Positions 11,236 to 21,513 of a stretch of DNA of 64,000 nt are shown here, piece after piece (positions within the stretch are counted from its first letter, which is position 1; the number at the start of each line of letters is the position of its first letter). Both the position numbers and the translations under genes were made by a program. This DNA is from Paralithodes platypus (taxonomy: Eukaryota; Arthropoda; Malacostraca; Decapoda; Lithodidae), in contig CM064517.1 of NCBI GenBank assembly GCA_032716605.1, positions 21,733,276-21,797,275 on the forward strand, written 5' to 3'. The notes under the pieces are model-generated. The model made no database searches. It was not told the DNA's origin and saw only the letters and a program-made list of their open reading frames with translations.

Positions 11236-11568
11236 TAGGGATATATATAGTGTCACTGTCACTTGTTCATATTGTTATGAAGGCACTTATTATTACTTGT
11301 TTGTGTCTCTTTCACTTATACAGTACTTAGTTTTATTATTATTATACTGTCACTTTGACTGGCCTAGGCTTATTGAGTGTCATTTGCACTTATTTATTGT
11401 TAGAAATATATATTTTAGTGTCACTTTCACTTGTTCATATTGTTATTGATGGCACTTATTGTTACTTATATGTGTCCTTTTCACTTATACTTAGTTATAT
11501 TATTATTCTTAGCCTACATTTGAGTGTCACTTTCACTGTTGTCACTTCCACTTCAAAAGTTTATTAGA
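11236..11568. repeat. Tandem ~165-bp repeat, two units
   Basis: Units 11238-11403 and 11404-11568 share ATATATA...TAGTGTCACT, CACTTGTTCATATTGTTAT, CACTTATACAGT and TTATTATTATT in order. A third, more diverged copy lies across LINE-B at 7375-7532. Confidence 0.75.
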
Positions 11569-12113
11569 GTATGGAAGTCGTTGAAGCAGGTGCCAGCACA
11601 CAGTCCAACTTGACACTCGAGGCATTCCCAAGTGGTTTTTGTGCTTTTGCGGGGTCTTCTTGTTGTGTGGCTGCACACATGGCACCTCTTCTGGATTTTG
11701 CTGTTACTACCTGGTAATTTGAATGGAAGGGCGTTGAGCTGGTGCTTCTTGAAAAATTCAGCACACCCCGTTCTGTCCAGCTGGCCTTGTCCTTGTAGTG
11801 GCCTCCCTGGTGTACCCGCATGTTTAGCCAGGAGCTCAAGTATCACCTGCTTGTGGAACTTCCGCAGGGACTTGTACTTCTTGGCTCCTGCAGTCCTCAG
11901 ACGGTAGATGTTGTACGCATTGAGGACCGACATATCTACCGTATGCAGGATAAACTTCTTGTACCACCTGCAAGATGTTCGCAGGCAGTCGATGAAGCCC
12001 ATCTGCATGTCGGACTCGTCAACGAGGCGCATGTTGAGGTTGTAATCCAGGACAGCAGCTGGTTTCTGGACGGGGTTCTTGGTTCTTCGGTCCACCTTCC
12101 CTGTGGCGACCAT
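11553..12113 (-). pseudogene. piggyBac C-terminal part with cysteine-rich domain
   Basis: Encodes QKPAAVLDYNLNMRLVDESD, the conserved segment after the DDD core, then the cysteine-rich domain CHVC...C-x2-C...C that in piggyBac binds the terminal repeats. It ends HTLINF. The frame continues upstream past the apparent start, through WHDQRKVNLLTTCHKAQ, to a frameshift near 12165. Confidence 0.8.
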
Positions 12114-13495
12114 CTGGGCCTTGTGGCATGTGGTGAGGAGGTTGACCTTCCGCTGGTCATGCCATCTTCTTGTGGAAGATGTCCGCCTTCTTCATCTTGG
12201 TTGGGTAGCCTGGCATGCCCTTCCTCTTGCCCTTGACTGTGCCGACAGTTCCGGTCTTGCGGTCATGGAGGTACTTGGTCAGGAGAGGCGACGTGTAGTA
12301 ATTATCTGTGTAGAGGATGTGTTTTTTTATTGAAGTGCCTCTCCATCATCTTCTTCACTACAGCGCCACCAAAACCAATGAGGGGGTCAGTCACAATTTC
12401 TCCACCCTTGCTGCTGTAGACTATAAAGTCCAGCAATACCCTGTCAAACAGTCGCAGAGGACGAAGAGCTTGATGCCGAAGCGGTGTCTCTTGGACGGGA
12501 TATACTGTCGGAAGTGCAGCCTACCACGGAACAGGACCAGAGACTCGTCGAGGCACATCTTCTGGAAAGGAATCAGGTAGGTGGTGAACCGATGACGTAT
12601 CATATCATACAGCTTCCTGATCTTCCATAATGAGTCGGGAAGGTGGACTGCCATGTTGTTTGTCAGGTGGAGATAGGAGAGGATGTCGAAGTACCTGATC
12701 CTGGACATGTACTTGCCAAATGCTGGAGTCGTTATGATGTCGCCAGTGATCCAGTAGTCTGCCAGAGCGTGCTTCCTGATATGTGTCATCAGCATTGTGA
12801 GTGCCAAGAACACATATAGTTCTGCCACAGTGACAGCTCTCCATGCCACCATCTTGGCACTGGTCTTCCTCCCAAGAAAGTTGGCACAGATCTCATGATG
12901 GTTGTTGGTCTCCTCGACGAGGTATTCCATGACTTCATTGTCATAGAAGCCACAGAAAATTTCACTGGGGGTAGCAGCTGGGCCACAGGGAAATGTTGGT
13001 GACACCCCGGAACCCATCTGTACCTCGTCAAAGGCAGGACAATCTGGCTCAAAATCAGCCCCATCTGTCCACACAAACAGGTCAGATGTTGATGCTCGAG
13101 CACCTGCAGGTGCAGCAGGCACACGTCCTGGATGCCCTGGCACACACCCTTGGCCATGCGGACGCCCTGCACGCCCACGCCCACGCCCAGGGGCAGCGGC
13201 GGCGGCGTCGGCAGACTGACCACGTCCACGACCTCGCCCTCTCGCTCGTCTTGTCGGGACTTCCTCTTCCTCTTCCTCCTCAGGCGATTTCAGGTCATCT
13301 TGGGCAATGTTGGGGTCGTCAGCATCGTCTTCAGGAGACAATTCGGGTGAAGAAGTGACCGGGTGTGGGGCGCGGGAGGCTGCGGGAGCTTCAACAATGG
13401 GAGCCTCGGCCTCGGGAGTTGGGCTCCTTTTGCGGCGAACCGAGGGCTTCTCCGCAGCAAATAATGCTCTGCGGTGTGTTGAGGGCTGTGGCACA

Positions 13496-14161
13496 CTAGT
13501 AATAACCACTTGAAGAGGCCCTTTGGTCATCCTGAAGGAGAGATGAAGCCGAGGGCTGTGGGTGACCCACGCGGCGTCCCGGGTCAAGGCGTCGGGACAA
13601 TGGAATACGGGTGGTTGCTAGACCAGGGTCGGCGTCATTATCACTGTCTTCAGCTTCCCTATCCTTTTCTGCGGCTGCTCTGCGTGCTTTTTTAGCCGCA
13701 CTTTTCACCAACGATTGTTTATAGAAATATTTGCCCACTTTCAAGGGGGTACGGGCAGGCAAAGGGGAAGGTCCTGGGCTAGGGCTAGGCCTAGGCTGAC
13801 ATAGCAAAGATGGCGAGGGGGTAGGCCTAGGTTCTAGCACACTTGGAAGCTCAATGGCACCTTCCTGAAACACTTCCACATCAGGATCATCACTACTGTC
13901 TCCCCCCTCAAATAAATCGACATTATCGTCGTCTCCAAAGCCAACGAAATCGTCATCTTCGCTTGCACTTATAAATTGTTCTTTGTCCACCAAGCTTTCG
14001 CCACTGCTCTTTTCACTATCAAAAAGTTCTCGCTGTATAACGCTATCACTCAACAAACGCTTAACTTTCTTTCGTTGAGCTTTCTTCTCGGTTGCAACAG
14101 GCGTTGAAGTTGCGAGCGGGGTAGCAGTGGGGCCCGCTGGAGGTTGCAGCGATTCGTACAC
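13496..14161 (-). pseudogene. piggyBac N-terminal disordered region
   Basis: Very acidic stretch (SASEDDDFVGFGDDDN, DSSDDPDVEVF) followed by proline-rich and basic segments. The next frame (13290-13587) adds PEEEEEEEVPTRRARGRGRG. Together these give several hundred residues before the conserved core, longer than in the classic piggyBac protein. No catalytic motif is present. Confidence 0.6.
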
Positions 14162-14396
14162 GTCAGAAATAATTTTTTCAGTATTATAGGTTTGACTCCT
14201 GCAAGGAGATAAAAGAAAACCTAATATTTAGTAGTGGCCCCGTAATCATTGACGATTATGCCTATTACATAAGGCCTCCTCTTCAAACGCTCATTTACCG
14301 TAGTTTGAATCTACCGCGCAGAGCATAAAAAATTGAGGAGCCTTCATCATGAGCGCACGTTCTGTCATGGTTCTGTCATTATGAAATTGGGTTCTC
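14162..14396. other. No gene recognised
   Basis: Short unique sequence upstream of the piggyBac frame. No terminal inverted repeat was identified. Confidence 0.4.
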
Positions 14397-14496
14397 NNNN
14401 NNNNNNNNNNNNNNNNNNNNNNNNNNNNNNNNNNNNNNNNNNNNNNNNNNNNNNNNNNNNNNNNNNNNNNNNNNNNNNNNNNNNNNNNNNNNNNNN
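14397..14496. other. Assembly gap, 100 N
   Basis: Exactly 100 N bases, the conventional placeholder for a gap of unknown size. The piggyBac 5' end and the SINE at 14939 may not be at true distance. Confidence 0.99.
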
Positions 14497-14929
14497 ATCT
14501 AACAGTGAATATGAATCTATAAGTAACATTTTTATTGTGCTCCGGTATATAACCTGTTGAATAAGCCCAGTGATCCGAACTTAATACCTTGAAATGTTGG
14601 AAGTGGGTGACTAGGCTCCATCCAGATCCACTTATGCTAGTGTTGTTCAATTCTATCATTTGTCTTGCACGAGTATTTCAGAAGTGGTATATCAATAAAC
14701 GTGATCGTGTGTCTTGTTACAGTGTGTTTCTTTTGTGTTCTCTATTCCTCATACCTTGTATTGTGCATGCAGCCTTATATACCCAGTCAGTTAGAACTCA
14801 CATTACCCAAGTTAAACCTGTAGAAAAACAGGGCATAACATTCGTTATCAACAACTTGAAAAATACCCACTTCACAGACAAATACACCAAAAATCTAAGT
14901 CAAAGGGGGGATACTAGGATAGGTTAGGT
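14497..14929. other. No gene recognised
   Basis: No domain or repeat recognised. The right edge contains a TTAGG-like word cluster (AGGATAGGTTAGGTAAGG). Confidence 0.5.
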
Positions 14930-14938
14930 AAGGTTGTT

Positions 14939-15197
14939 GTTGTTGTTGTTCCCCAAGCTGCCTGGCCGAACAGCCCCAAGGCCCCGAGTAAGACCAAGGC
15001 CATAAACGAGCGCCCCCACAGAACCCTCCCTGCCGACCACAATAAAGCCTGGGTGACCCGAAGCCACTCCATGGCGGGGAGCTGAGAGGGTGCGTAAACG
15101 CCCGGGAAACCAAAGCCCCACCCAGGGCCCTGTGCCCCTCAGCAATTATGAAGAGAAAGTTGAGGGGCAAAGGAATAATGTGACGCTTTAGCTTCCA
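14939..15197 (-). mobile_element. SINE-A copy, 5'-truncated
   Basis: Minus-strand 3' half of SINE-A with a (GTT)n-strand tail. The flanks repeat AAGGTTGTT at 14930-14938 and 15198-15206. The same locus without the insert occurs as a paralogous copy near 22795-22835 (GGTAAGGTTGTTAGG), which confirms the borders. Confidence 0.85.
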
Positions 15198-15334
15198 AAG
15201 GTTGTTAGGTTAGGCTAATGTCCTTTCATAGGGGTATAGGCTAGTAAACACTAGGATAGCCTACCCGGTCAGAGGTAAGAAGAAGAATAAGGAGAGTCTT
15301 GCAGTAGTCTCCTTGAATACTACCCTTTTTTTTG

Positions 15335-15597
15335 CCACTTTCTGACTTTTATGAAGCTGAAAAATCTTAAAATCCCAGCCAAATTTTGCCAAAACTTGGC
15401 TCGATTATTTTTAATTTTGGGGTTTTCTTAAGTTGAAAAACAAGAAAACCTGAGCCAACTTCTTTTTGGCACTTGCTGTCTTTTATGCAGCTGAAAAATC
15501 TTACAATCCGAGCCAACTTTTGCCAAAACTTGGCTCGGATTTTTTCATTTTGGAGTTTTCTCCAGTTGAAAAACAACAAAACCCGAGCCAACTTTCA
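15335..15597. repeat. Tandem dimer of a ~130-bp unit with an internal palindrome
   Basis: Units 15335-15469 and 15470-15597 each contain GCTGAAAAATCTTA, GAGCCAA/CAGCCAA, TTGCCAAAACTTGGCTCG and AGTTGAAAAACAA. Within each unit a GAGCCAA...TTGGCTC inverted repeat spans about 31 bp and could form a hairpin. Confidence 0.75.
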
Positions 15598-15817
15598 TCA
15601 TAAAAGCCATTATATCGCCTTTTTATGTCTGTAACCCCACATTTTCCCTGATCTCCATAGCCCTCCCCACTATCGGGCGCCGTGTCTTAAGATCGTTGGA
15701 TAAAGGGGAAAACTATTTTTGCGGAGGTTGAAACTAATGTCAATCACTATATATATATTGATGCAAATAAACTAAAACTAACAAAAAAAAAAAAAAAATA
15801 ATTGGTGGGTGGTTTCC
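15598..15817. repeat. Dispersed repeat shared with 22845-23000 and 24000-24180
   Basis: Words such as GTGTCTTAAGATCGTTG, a TATATATTGATGCAAA segment and an A-rich run recur at 22845-23000 and 24000-24180. The family is unidentified. Confidence 0.5.
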
Positions 15818-15926
15818 TTAATATTTTCCAAAAACTGTTCAGGGGACTGGTTAGAACTTGTAGGATGTTTAATTGAATGTCGGAAATCAGTATTTACTGA
15901 GAAATAACAGTCTTAGAATGCGCTAT
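15818..15926. repeat. Left arm of a long inverted repeat
   Basis: Contains AAACTGTTCAGGGGACTGGT, AGGATGTTTAATTGAA and CAGTATTTACTGAGAAATAA. The reverse complement is at 18062-18190. The arms enclose the RNase H and RTE fragments. Confidence 0.75.
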
Positions 15927-15960
15927 GGTTCACCCAGGGTCCCAGGTAAACAATGACTAG

Positions 15961-16316
15961 CCATCATAGCGGCGGAACTGTTTGCCATTCTTCGAGCCCT
16001 GGAGTTTGTGCGGTGTCATATTCGGCCTCAACGGGTCGTCTTGTACTCGGATTCCCAAGCCTCCCTCCATCTGCTCCTTGCGGCCCGCCCGGCTACATAT
16101 CCTCGTCTTGTCTTCGCCATCCAGGAGTTGCTGGTTCACTTTCTAGGTCAACCGTGGGAAGTGGTCCTCCAGTGGGTTCCTGCACACTCGGGCATTCGTG
16201 GCAACACGGTGGTTGATGCTGCGGCGAAGCTGGCGCACGCTTCGGTAGAGGTTGAGTCGGTTACATGGATACGAGGACAACACGAGCTTAGCTCAACTCC
16301 TGTAAACTACAATTAG
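15961..16316 (+). pseudogene. RNase H domain fragment
   Basis: Ribonuclease H degrades the RNA strand of RNA:DNA hybrids. Visible motifs are AAELFAILRALEF (catalytic Glu), VVLYSDSQASL (Asp) and WVPAHSGIRGNTVVDAAAK (His and Asp). The first catalytic Asp is missing through 5' truncation. The frame stops at VNYN. Confidence 0.85.
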
Positions 16317-16377
16317 GTAAATACATGCCCGGATTGTCGGGCGGGCTAGTCGCGGACTTTGGGACAGGGAGCTACGG

Positions 16378-16773
16378 GTGCTGTTGCTACAGACGACCAT
16401 GGGGAGATACCGATGGGATTCGTGCCCCCAGCCTTGGAGTCGACACCCCCTGCGGAAACTCGATGTCTCGCTGGCCAGGCTGCGTATTGGACACACTGCG
16501 CTGTCAGCACACCTGTTCCGACTCCGCATGATACGGTGCCCGGACTGTCGCTGGTGTGGACAGCCCAAAACCCCTGAGCATCTGGTGGAGGTGTGTCCGT
16601 GGTTCTATAGTCACAGGGTCAAACTTAGGGACTCGGTTCGCCGTTTGTCGTCTCGGGGGTTCAGCTTAGGGCTATTGTTAGGCCATGGTGTCCAGGATGC
16701 GGATGTGTGTTCTCAGCTCTCTCGTGCCTTATGTGTCTTCCTCTTGGCGACACATGTTGCCAACATAGTTTAA
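16378..16773 (+). pseudogene. LINE C-terminal zinc-knuckle fragment
   Basis: Encodes LARLRIGHTALSAHLFRL and CPDCRWCGQPKTPEHLVEVC, the Cys/His knuckle that follows RNase H in I/Tad/R1-like LINEs, ending VANIV. It is shifted in frame from the RNase H part near 16340. Confidence 0.8.
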
Positions 16774-16852
16774 GGTCCCACTGACGGTTAGTCTTCTAGG
16801 GCCAAGCAGGTGGCATCCACCCGAAGGCCCTTTAATAATAACAACAACAACA

Positions 16853-17519
16853 ATGACTAGTTCAGGCAAAAATGTTTTGTTATGTTATATTAGGGTGAAT
16901 CTAGATGTGAGGCTGGATGGGGAAATATTGGAACAAGTAGAGTGTTTTAAATATCTAGGAGGAACGATAAGCAGGAGTGGAGGTATGGAAGTGAAGGTAA
17001 AACAGAGAGTGTGTGAAGGAAGGAAGGTTTTCGGAGCAATGGGAAGTATGTGGAAGACGAGAAATCTCGGAGTGAAAGTAAAAAAGTGCACTGTATCAAG
17101 GAATTGTTGTGCCAACAGTGATGTATGGGGCTGAGACATGGGCTCTGAAGAAAAAGGAGAAAAGAGGGCTGGATGTGATGGAGATGAGCTGCTTGAGGAG
17201 TATGTGTGGAGTTACTCGTAGAGACAGATTGAGGAATGAAGAGATACGTAGGAGAGTGGGGCAGCAAGAACATATGTCAGCCAGAGTGGACAGAAGGGTG
17301 CTGAGCTGGTATGGTCATGTTGAACGAATGGGAGATGAAAGGCTTACAAAGAGAATATGTGAGTCAGGTACAAGGGGAGATAGAAGGGCAGGAAGACCCC
17401 CATTAAGATGGAGAGACTGTGTAAGAAAGGCTTTGGATGATAGAGGAATGACTATAGATCAGGCAGGGGAAGTGGTGGTGGTGGACAGGAGTGAATGGAG
17501 AATGCTTGTGAATAGTTGA
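16853..17519 (+). pseudogene. RTE-type RT thumb/C-terminal fragment
   Basis: Encodes VECFKYLGGTISRSGG, then after a frameshift near 17095 VPTVMYGAETWALKKKEKR, WYGHVERMGDERLTKRI and GRPPLRWRDCV. These are the conserved end motifs of RTE-clade proteins. The catalytic palm is absent. Confidence 0.85.
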
Positions 17520-17910
17520 GTGAACACGTGGTCATTTGGAGTAAGGGGTCGGGCGCAAGTTGGACTAAGATAATAGTCCATCAGGCGCCTGGCCCGGGGA
17601 GACGATTAATATGAAGGGTGTGCCTGGAAGTGTGGTGGGAGGGCTTGTGGCTTTGGCTCCGCTGCATGTCTGCCTGCCGAGATCGGAACCTCTCCGGGTG
17701 GTCAGGGGCCGGGGGAGTGCTGGAGCGACCTTGGTAACCCTGGTCTCTGGGTCTTCTCCTGGGTGACCTGGATGTGTGAGAGTTTGTGTTTTTTATTGGT
17801 GTTTATTTTTTGTTTTATGTTGTTTTTGTGTTTTCCCTGTTCTTGCTCTGTCTTGAGTCGGCTACCCCCAAAATGGGGATTGGGCCTGAGCATATAGATA
17901 GATAGATGTT
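17520..17910 (+). mobile_element. RTE 3' UTR with (ATAG)n tail
   Basis: Continues from the RTE frame and ends in GGGCCTGAGCATATAG followed by GATA repeats. Closely related 3' ends occur at 56862-56973 and 59520-59795; all share CGCTGCATGTCTGCCTGC. Confidence 0.75.
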
Positions 17911-17940
17911 ATATTATATTAGCCTATAGGCTAGGCCTAT

Positions 17941-17998
17941 TATATTATATTAGGGTTAGGTTAGGTTAGGTTAATCTAATCTAATCTAATCTAATAAT
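17941..17998. repeat. Short TTAGG-type and AATCT-type tandem tracts
   Basis: Three to four TTAGG units are followed by several TAATC units. TTAGG is the usual arthropod telomere repeat, but this tract is too short and too internal to be a telomere. Confidence 0.7.
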
Positions 17999-18061
17999 TG
18001 TACATTTTGGGCAGTGGGCGGGGCCGCGCGTATGTGGAGGCGTACAGACCCTCCCGTAAAA

Positions 18062-18190
18062 CATAGCGCATTTTAAGACTTTTATTTCTCAGTAAATACT
18101 GATTTACGACCTTCAATTAAACATCCTACAAGAGTACAAATTATAACCAGTCCCCTGAACAGTTTTTAATAGGTTACTTGAGGATATTTT
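18062..18190. repeat. Right arm of a long inverted repeat
   Basis: Reverse complement of 15818-15926. It contains TTATTTCTCAGTAAATACTG and CCAGTCCCCTGAACAG. The arms may be the ends of an unrecognised DNA element or an inverted duplication. Confidence 0.75.
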
Positions 18191-18281
18191 AACGGGACCA
18201 TAGGTAAATGTTTACCTTTTGTTGATATATTTGAAGATAAATAATGAATCTATATGCTCTAAAGATCATAAGAAAGTTTGT

Positions 18282-18590
18282 ACTTGTTGTTCCCCATGCT
18301 GCCTGGCCGAACAGCCCCAAGGCCCCGAGCAAGGCCAAGGCCATAACCGAGCGCCCCCACAGAACCCTATCCACCGACCACAATAAAGCCTGGGTGACCG
18401 AAGCCACTCCATGGCGGGGAGCTGAGGAGGGTGCGGAAACGCCCGGGAAACCAAAGCCCCACCCAGGGCCCTGTGCCCCTCAGCAATTATGAAGAGAAAG
18501 TTGAGGGGCAAGGGAAAACTGTGACGCTTTGGCTTCCAATCTTGGTAGATTGGGAGGTCAATCCACGGAAGAGACGCCGTCACTTGTGAC
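18282..18590 (-). mobile_element. SINE-A copy, 3' part (split by LINE-C)
   Basis: Minus-strand SINE-A tail half. It is preceded by TAAGAAAGTTTGT (18269-18281). The rest of the same SINE resumes at 22322-22414 and is followed by the same 13-bp word at 22415-22427. The SINE was therefore inserted first, then split by the CR1-like LINE-C. Confidence 0.85.
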
Positions 18591-18802
18591 ATAAGAACAT
18601 AAGAAAATGGGAGTCTGCAGAAAGCCGATTGGCCTAAGCAAGGCAGATCCCTGTCCCACACAACCCCAAATCAATTACAAAGCCCAATTATAGGCTCAAC
18701 ACTCTAATACCCTGAGGATCATCTTACCAAAACGGTTAGAGATTAACGCAGGATTATGGGGGTCTGCAGAGCGCTGATTGGCCCAACCCGGCTGATCCCC
18801 CT

Positions 18803-19897
18803 TCACACCCAACCCTTCTCGTCCATATGCTTATCCAATTTTATCTTAAAGCTCCCTACAGTTTTAGATCCCACTATAGCACTTGGTAGTCCATTCCACC
18901 CATCTACAACTCTGTTACCAAACCAATATTTGCCTATATCTTTTCTGAAACGAAATTTATCTAATTTGAAACCATTGGTACGAGTTCTTTCACCATCACT
19001 GAGCTTTAGTACATTTGTCATGTCCCCTTTGTTAATCCCACTAGCCCACTTGAACACCTCTATCATATCCCCTCTAACTCTGCGTCTCTCTAACGAATGT
19101 AAACCTAATTTCTTCAACCTTTCTTCATACGAAAGATTTCTAATATTATGGATCATTTTTGTCATTCTACGCTGTACTCTCTCCAATGAATCTATGTCCA
19201 TTCTGTAATAAGGACACCAAAATTGGACAGCATAATCCATATGGGGTCTCACTAATGACAAGTAAAGTTTTAAGATAACATCAGCAGTTCTGTTACTCAC
19301 ACTCCTAGAGATGAACCCGAGAATCCTGTTTGCCTTATTACGAACGCCTATACACTGTTTTCTAGGCTTCAAATCATTGCTAACAAACACACCTAGATCT
19401 TTCTCGCAGTCTGAATTTTCTAATTCTAAATTAGCTAGTTTATATTTAACATTTGTTTGCATCTTCCCTATCTTTAATACCTTGCATTTGTCAATGTTAA
19501 ACTTCATCTGCCAATTTACTGACCATTCATGTAAGGTATCTAGATCCCTTTGGAGGCACTCTATATCGCTATCTGAATCAATTGATCTCCCCATTTTAGT
19601 ATCGTCTGCGAATTTACTTATCCTACTAGTTATACCTAAATCTAGGTCATTTATGTATAGAAGAAACAACAGGGGACCTAATACCGATCCCTGGGGGACA
19701 CCACTTTTGACTGCTCCCCACTCTGACTTGCTACCATTTATGCTGACTCTCTGTTTCCTACCAATTAGCCATGACCTAATCCATCCCAACAACGCCCCAC
19801 CTATTCCATGTGCCTCAACCTTTCTCATCAATCTCTCATGAGGGACTCTGTCGAAAGCTTTACTGAAATCTAAATATAATATCGTATGCCTTGTCAT
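18803..19897 (-). pseudogene. LINE-C reverse transcriptase C-terminal half, 364 aa
   Basis: Encodes LYLDFSKAFDRVPHERL, KSGVPQGSVLGPLLF, ISKFADDTKMG (catalytic FADD), CEKDLGVFVSNDLKP, and a long tail with MDSLERVQRR-type and RGDMIEVFKW motifs. It is open throughout but is shifted relative to the N-terminal half (19860-20450) by a small indel near 19880. Confidence 0.85.
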
Positions 19898-20450
19898 TAT
19901 CTACTGCTTCATATACCTCTGAGAAAAAACTAAGCAAATTAGTAAGGCAAGAACGTCCCTGTGTGAATCCATGCTGAGAAGAATTGATTAAGTTAAATGT
20001 TTCTAAGTGGTTTCTCATTTTCCTAGCAATAATTGACTCTAGTAGCTTTCCTATGATTGAAGTGAGACTAATGGGACGGTAATTGGATGCTATTGATTTA
20101 TCACCTTTTTTGAAAATCGGAACTACATTTGCAAGCTTCCAAGCTTCTGGAACTATACCTGTTTCTAATGAATTGTTAAAAAGAAATGTTAATGGGTAAC
20201 TTAACTCATCTCTGCATTCTTTTAATACTCTGGCATATACCTCATCGGGACCAGGCGATTTCTGAGGTTTCAGTCTGTCAATTTCCTTAAGCACATCATT
20301 TCTACTTATAGTAACCGTACTTAACCTATTTTCTATACTATCTCTATATACCTTACGGACTTCTGGAATCTGTGCCAAATTTTCATTAGTGAAAACGGAT
20401 AGAAACTGACTATTTAATGTACTGCACATTTCTAAATCATTTTCTGTCAT
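19860..20450 (-). pseudogene. LINE-C reverse transcriptase N-terminal half
   Basis: Encodes QKSPGPDEVYARVLKEC, WKLANVVPIFKKGDKS, NYRPISLTSIIGKLLES and SSQHGFTQGRSCLTNLLSFF. These are RT fingers motifs that continue into 18803-19897 across a frameshift. Confidence 0.85.
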
Positions 20451-20455
20451 TTCTC

Positions 20456-20803
20456 CTATCGAAGTTTAAGGGGGCCTATTTTATCTCTAACTTTAGATTT
20501 ATATAGCTGGTAAAAAGCCTTAGGGTTATTTTTTGAGTCATTGGCTATCCTGATTTCATCATTTCTTTTGTCTGTCCTTATACATTTTTTAACCTCTCTT
20601 GATAGATTCTGATAGTAAGCAAGTAGGTGAATTTCGCCTTTCTTTATTTTTCGATATATTCCTCTCTTTTTTCCTAGAAGGTCTAATAGTCTATTATTCA
20701 TCCATTTGGGTTGGTTCTGTGTTGATCTAAATTTTCTTTTGGGGATATATTTATTTTGCGCATTGTGGAGTGAAGAAATAAAATTATTATATGTAGCTGT
20801 CAA
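20456..20803 (-). pseudogene. LINE-C linker between endonuclease and RT
   Basis: Lysine-rich linker (HNAQNKYIPKRKF, KWMNNRLLDLLGKKRGIY). The frame continues leftward in the protein past 20803 to the MITE border at 20866 and resumes beyond the MITE. Confidence 0.75.
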
Positions 20804-20869
20804 ATTATCCTGAGTTAAGACAGGTATCTGAGAGAGAGTATGTTCATTAGCGCACCTGGGTCCACTTAA

Positions 20870-21509
20870 CCTGACAAGCGCGATATAGACCTAGGAGCTA
20901 GGGTAGTTATTTGTGCATTTCTAGCCTTGGATTCTGACAGAATTCGTTATATTTACAATATAGAGCATTATTTGTTTTCGATATGCTTTTATTTTACATA
21001 TATGATGTATATATGAACCTTCAAGAGTGCTAAAATAAGGGGGAAAAGCATTTGGGTGGTGAAAAACGAAGATATTGGCCACCCGGTCATAATCTCAGGC
21101 GAGAGAGAGCCACAGGCAGCCCTCCCCTCTCGCTGTCTGTGAGGTAACTGAGACGAGCGGGGCGGTGTGGGACGGTGTCTGGGTGTTACATAACGATCTT
21201 TTATGCAACCCACTTGTGCTACATTATCGCGGGAGAGAAAAATAACCGATAAATGATGATAATAAGAGGAAAAATAGGTGATAATTGAGGAGGGGAGGGA
21301 GGGGGAAATAAGGTGGGGAAGGAGGGGAGGGGGGTGGGTGAGAAACACATGGATGAGTACTGGAGGGGAATTATCTCACCTCGAGACAAATTCCTTTGTT
21401 TTGATAGGCCCTTTTTTGGGGGGGAAGGCTTTTTTTATGGTCTTGCTTCCGTGAGGCCTATCGCGTTCCCTATAGGAAGCCTTCCGTGAGGCCTATCGCG
21501 CTTGCCGGG
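20870..21509. mobile_element. TTAA-flanked MITE inside LINE-C
   Basis: Flanked by TTAA at 20866-20869 and 21510-21513. The ends are inverted repeats: CCTGACAAGCGCGATATAG versus CCCGGCAAGCGCGATAGGC. Removing the insert and one TTAA joins ...MVKLL to SGPRCANEH... and restores the LINE-C frame. The interior shares a G-rich, AGGTGATAA-containing segment with the MITEs at 44571, 50914 and 62640. TTAA targets suggest mobilisation by a piggyBac-type transposase. Confidence 0.85.
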
Positions 21510-21513
21510 TTAA

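Larger units (their letters stand above)
11553..14161 (-). pseudogene. piggyBac-family transposase, frameshifted
   Basis: Cut-and-paste DDD transposase. The N-terminal region is 13496-14161, the core 12421-13587, the middle 12165-12420 (shifted) and the C-terminus 11553-12113. Core motifs include CLDESLVLFRGRLHFRQYIP (first Asp) and FVLCDC (second Asp). The third, LYTDNYYTS, is encoded near 12295-12320 in another frame. At least three one-base shifts are inferred: near 12450, at an A7 run near 12329 and near 12165. A further shift joins 13496-14161 to 13587. No TTAA plus CCC terminal repeat was found around it. Confidence 0.85.
15961..16848 (+). mobile_element. 5'-truncated RNase H-bearing LINE 3' end
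   Basis: Begins inside the RNase H domain and ends in an AATAATAACAACAACAA tail. Both sides carry AACAATGACTAG (15949-15960 and 16849-16860), a 12-bp target-site duplication. It landed in or beside an RTE fragment. Confidence 0.85.

Noticed and set aside
14333..14659. Open frames spanning the N run
   Set aside because: They exist only because N codons are not stops.
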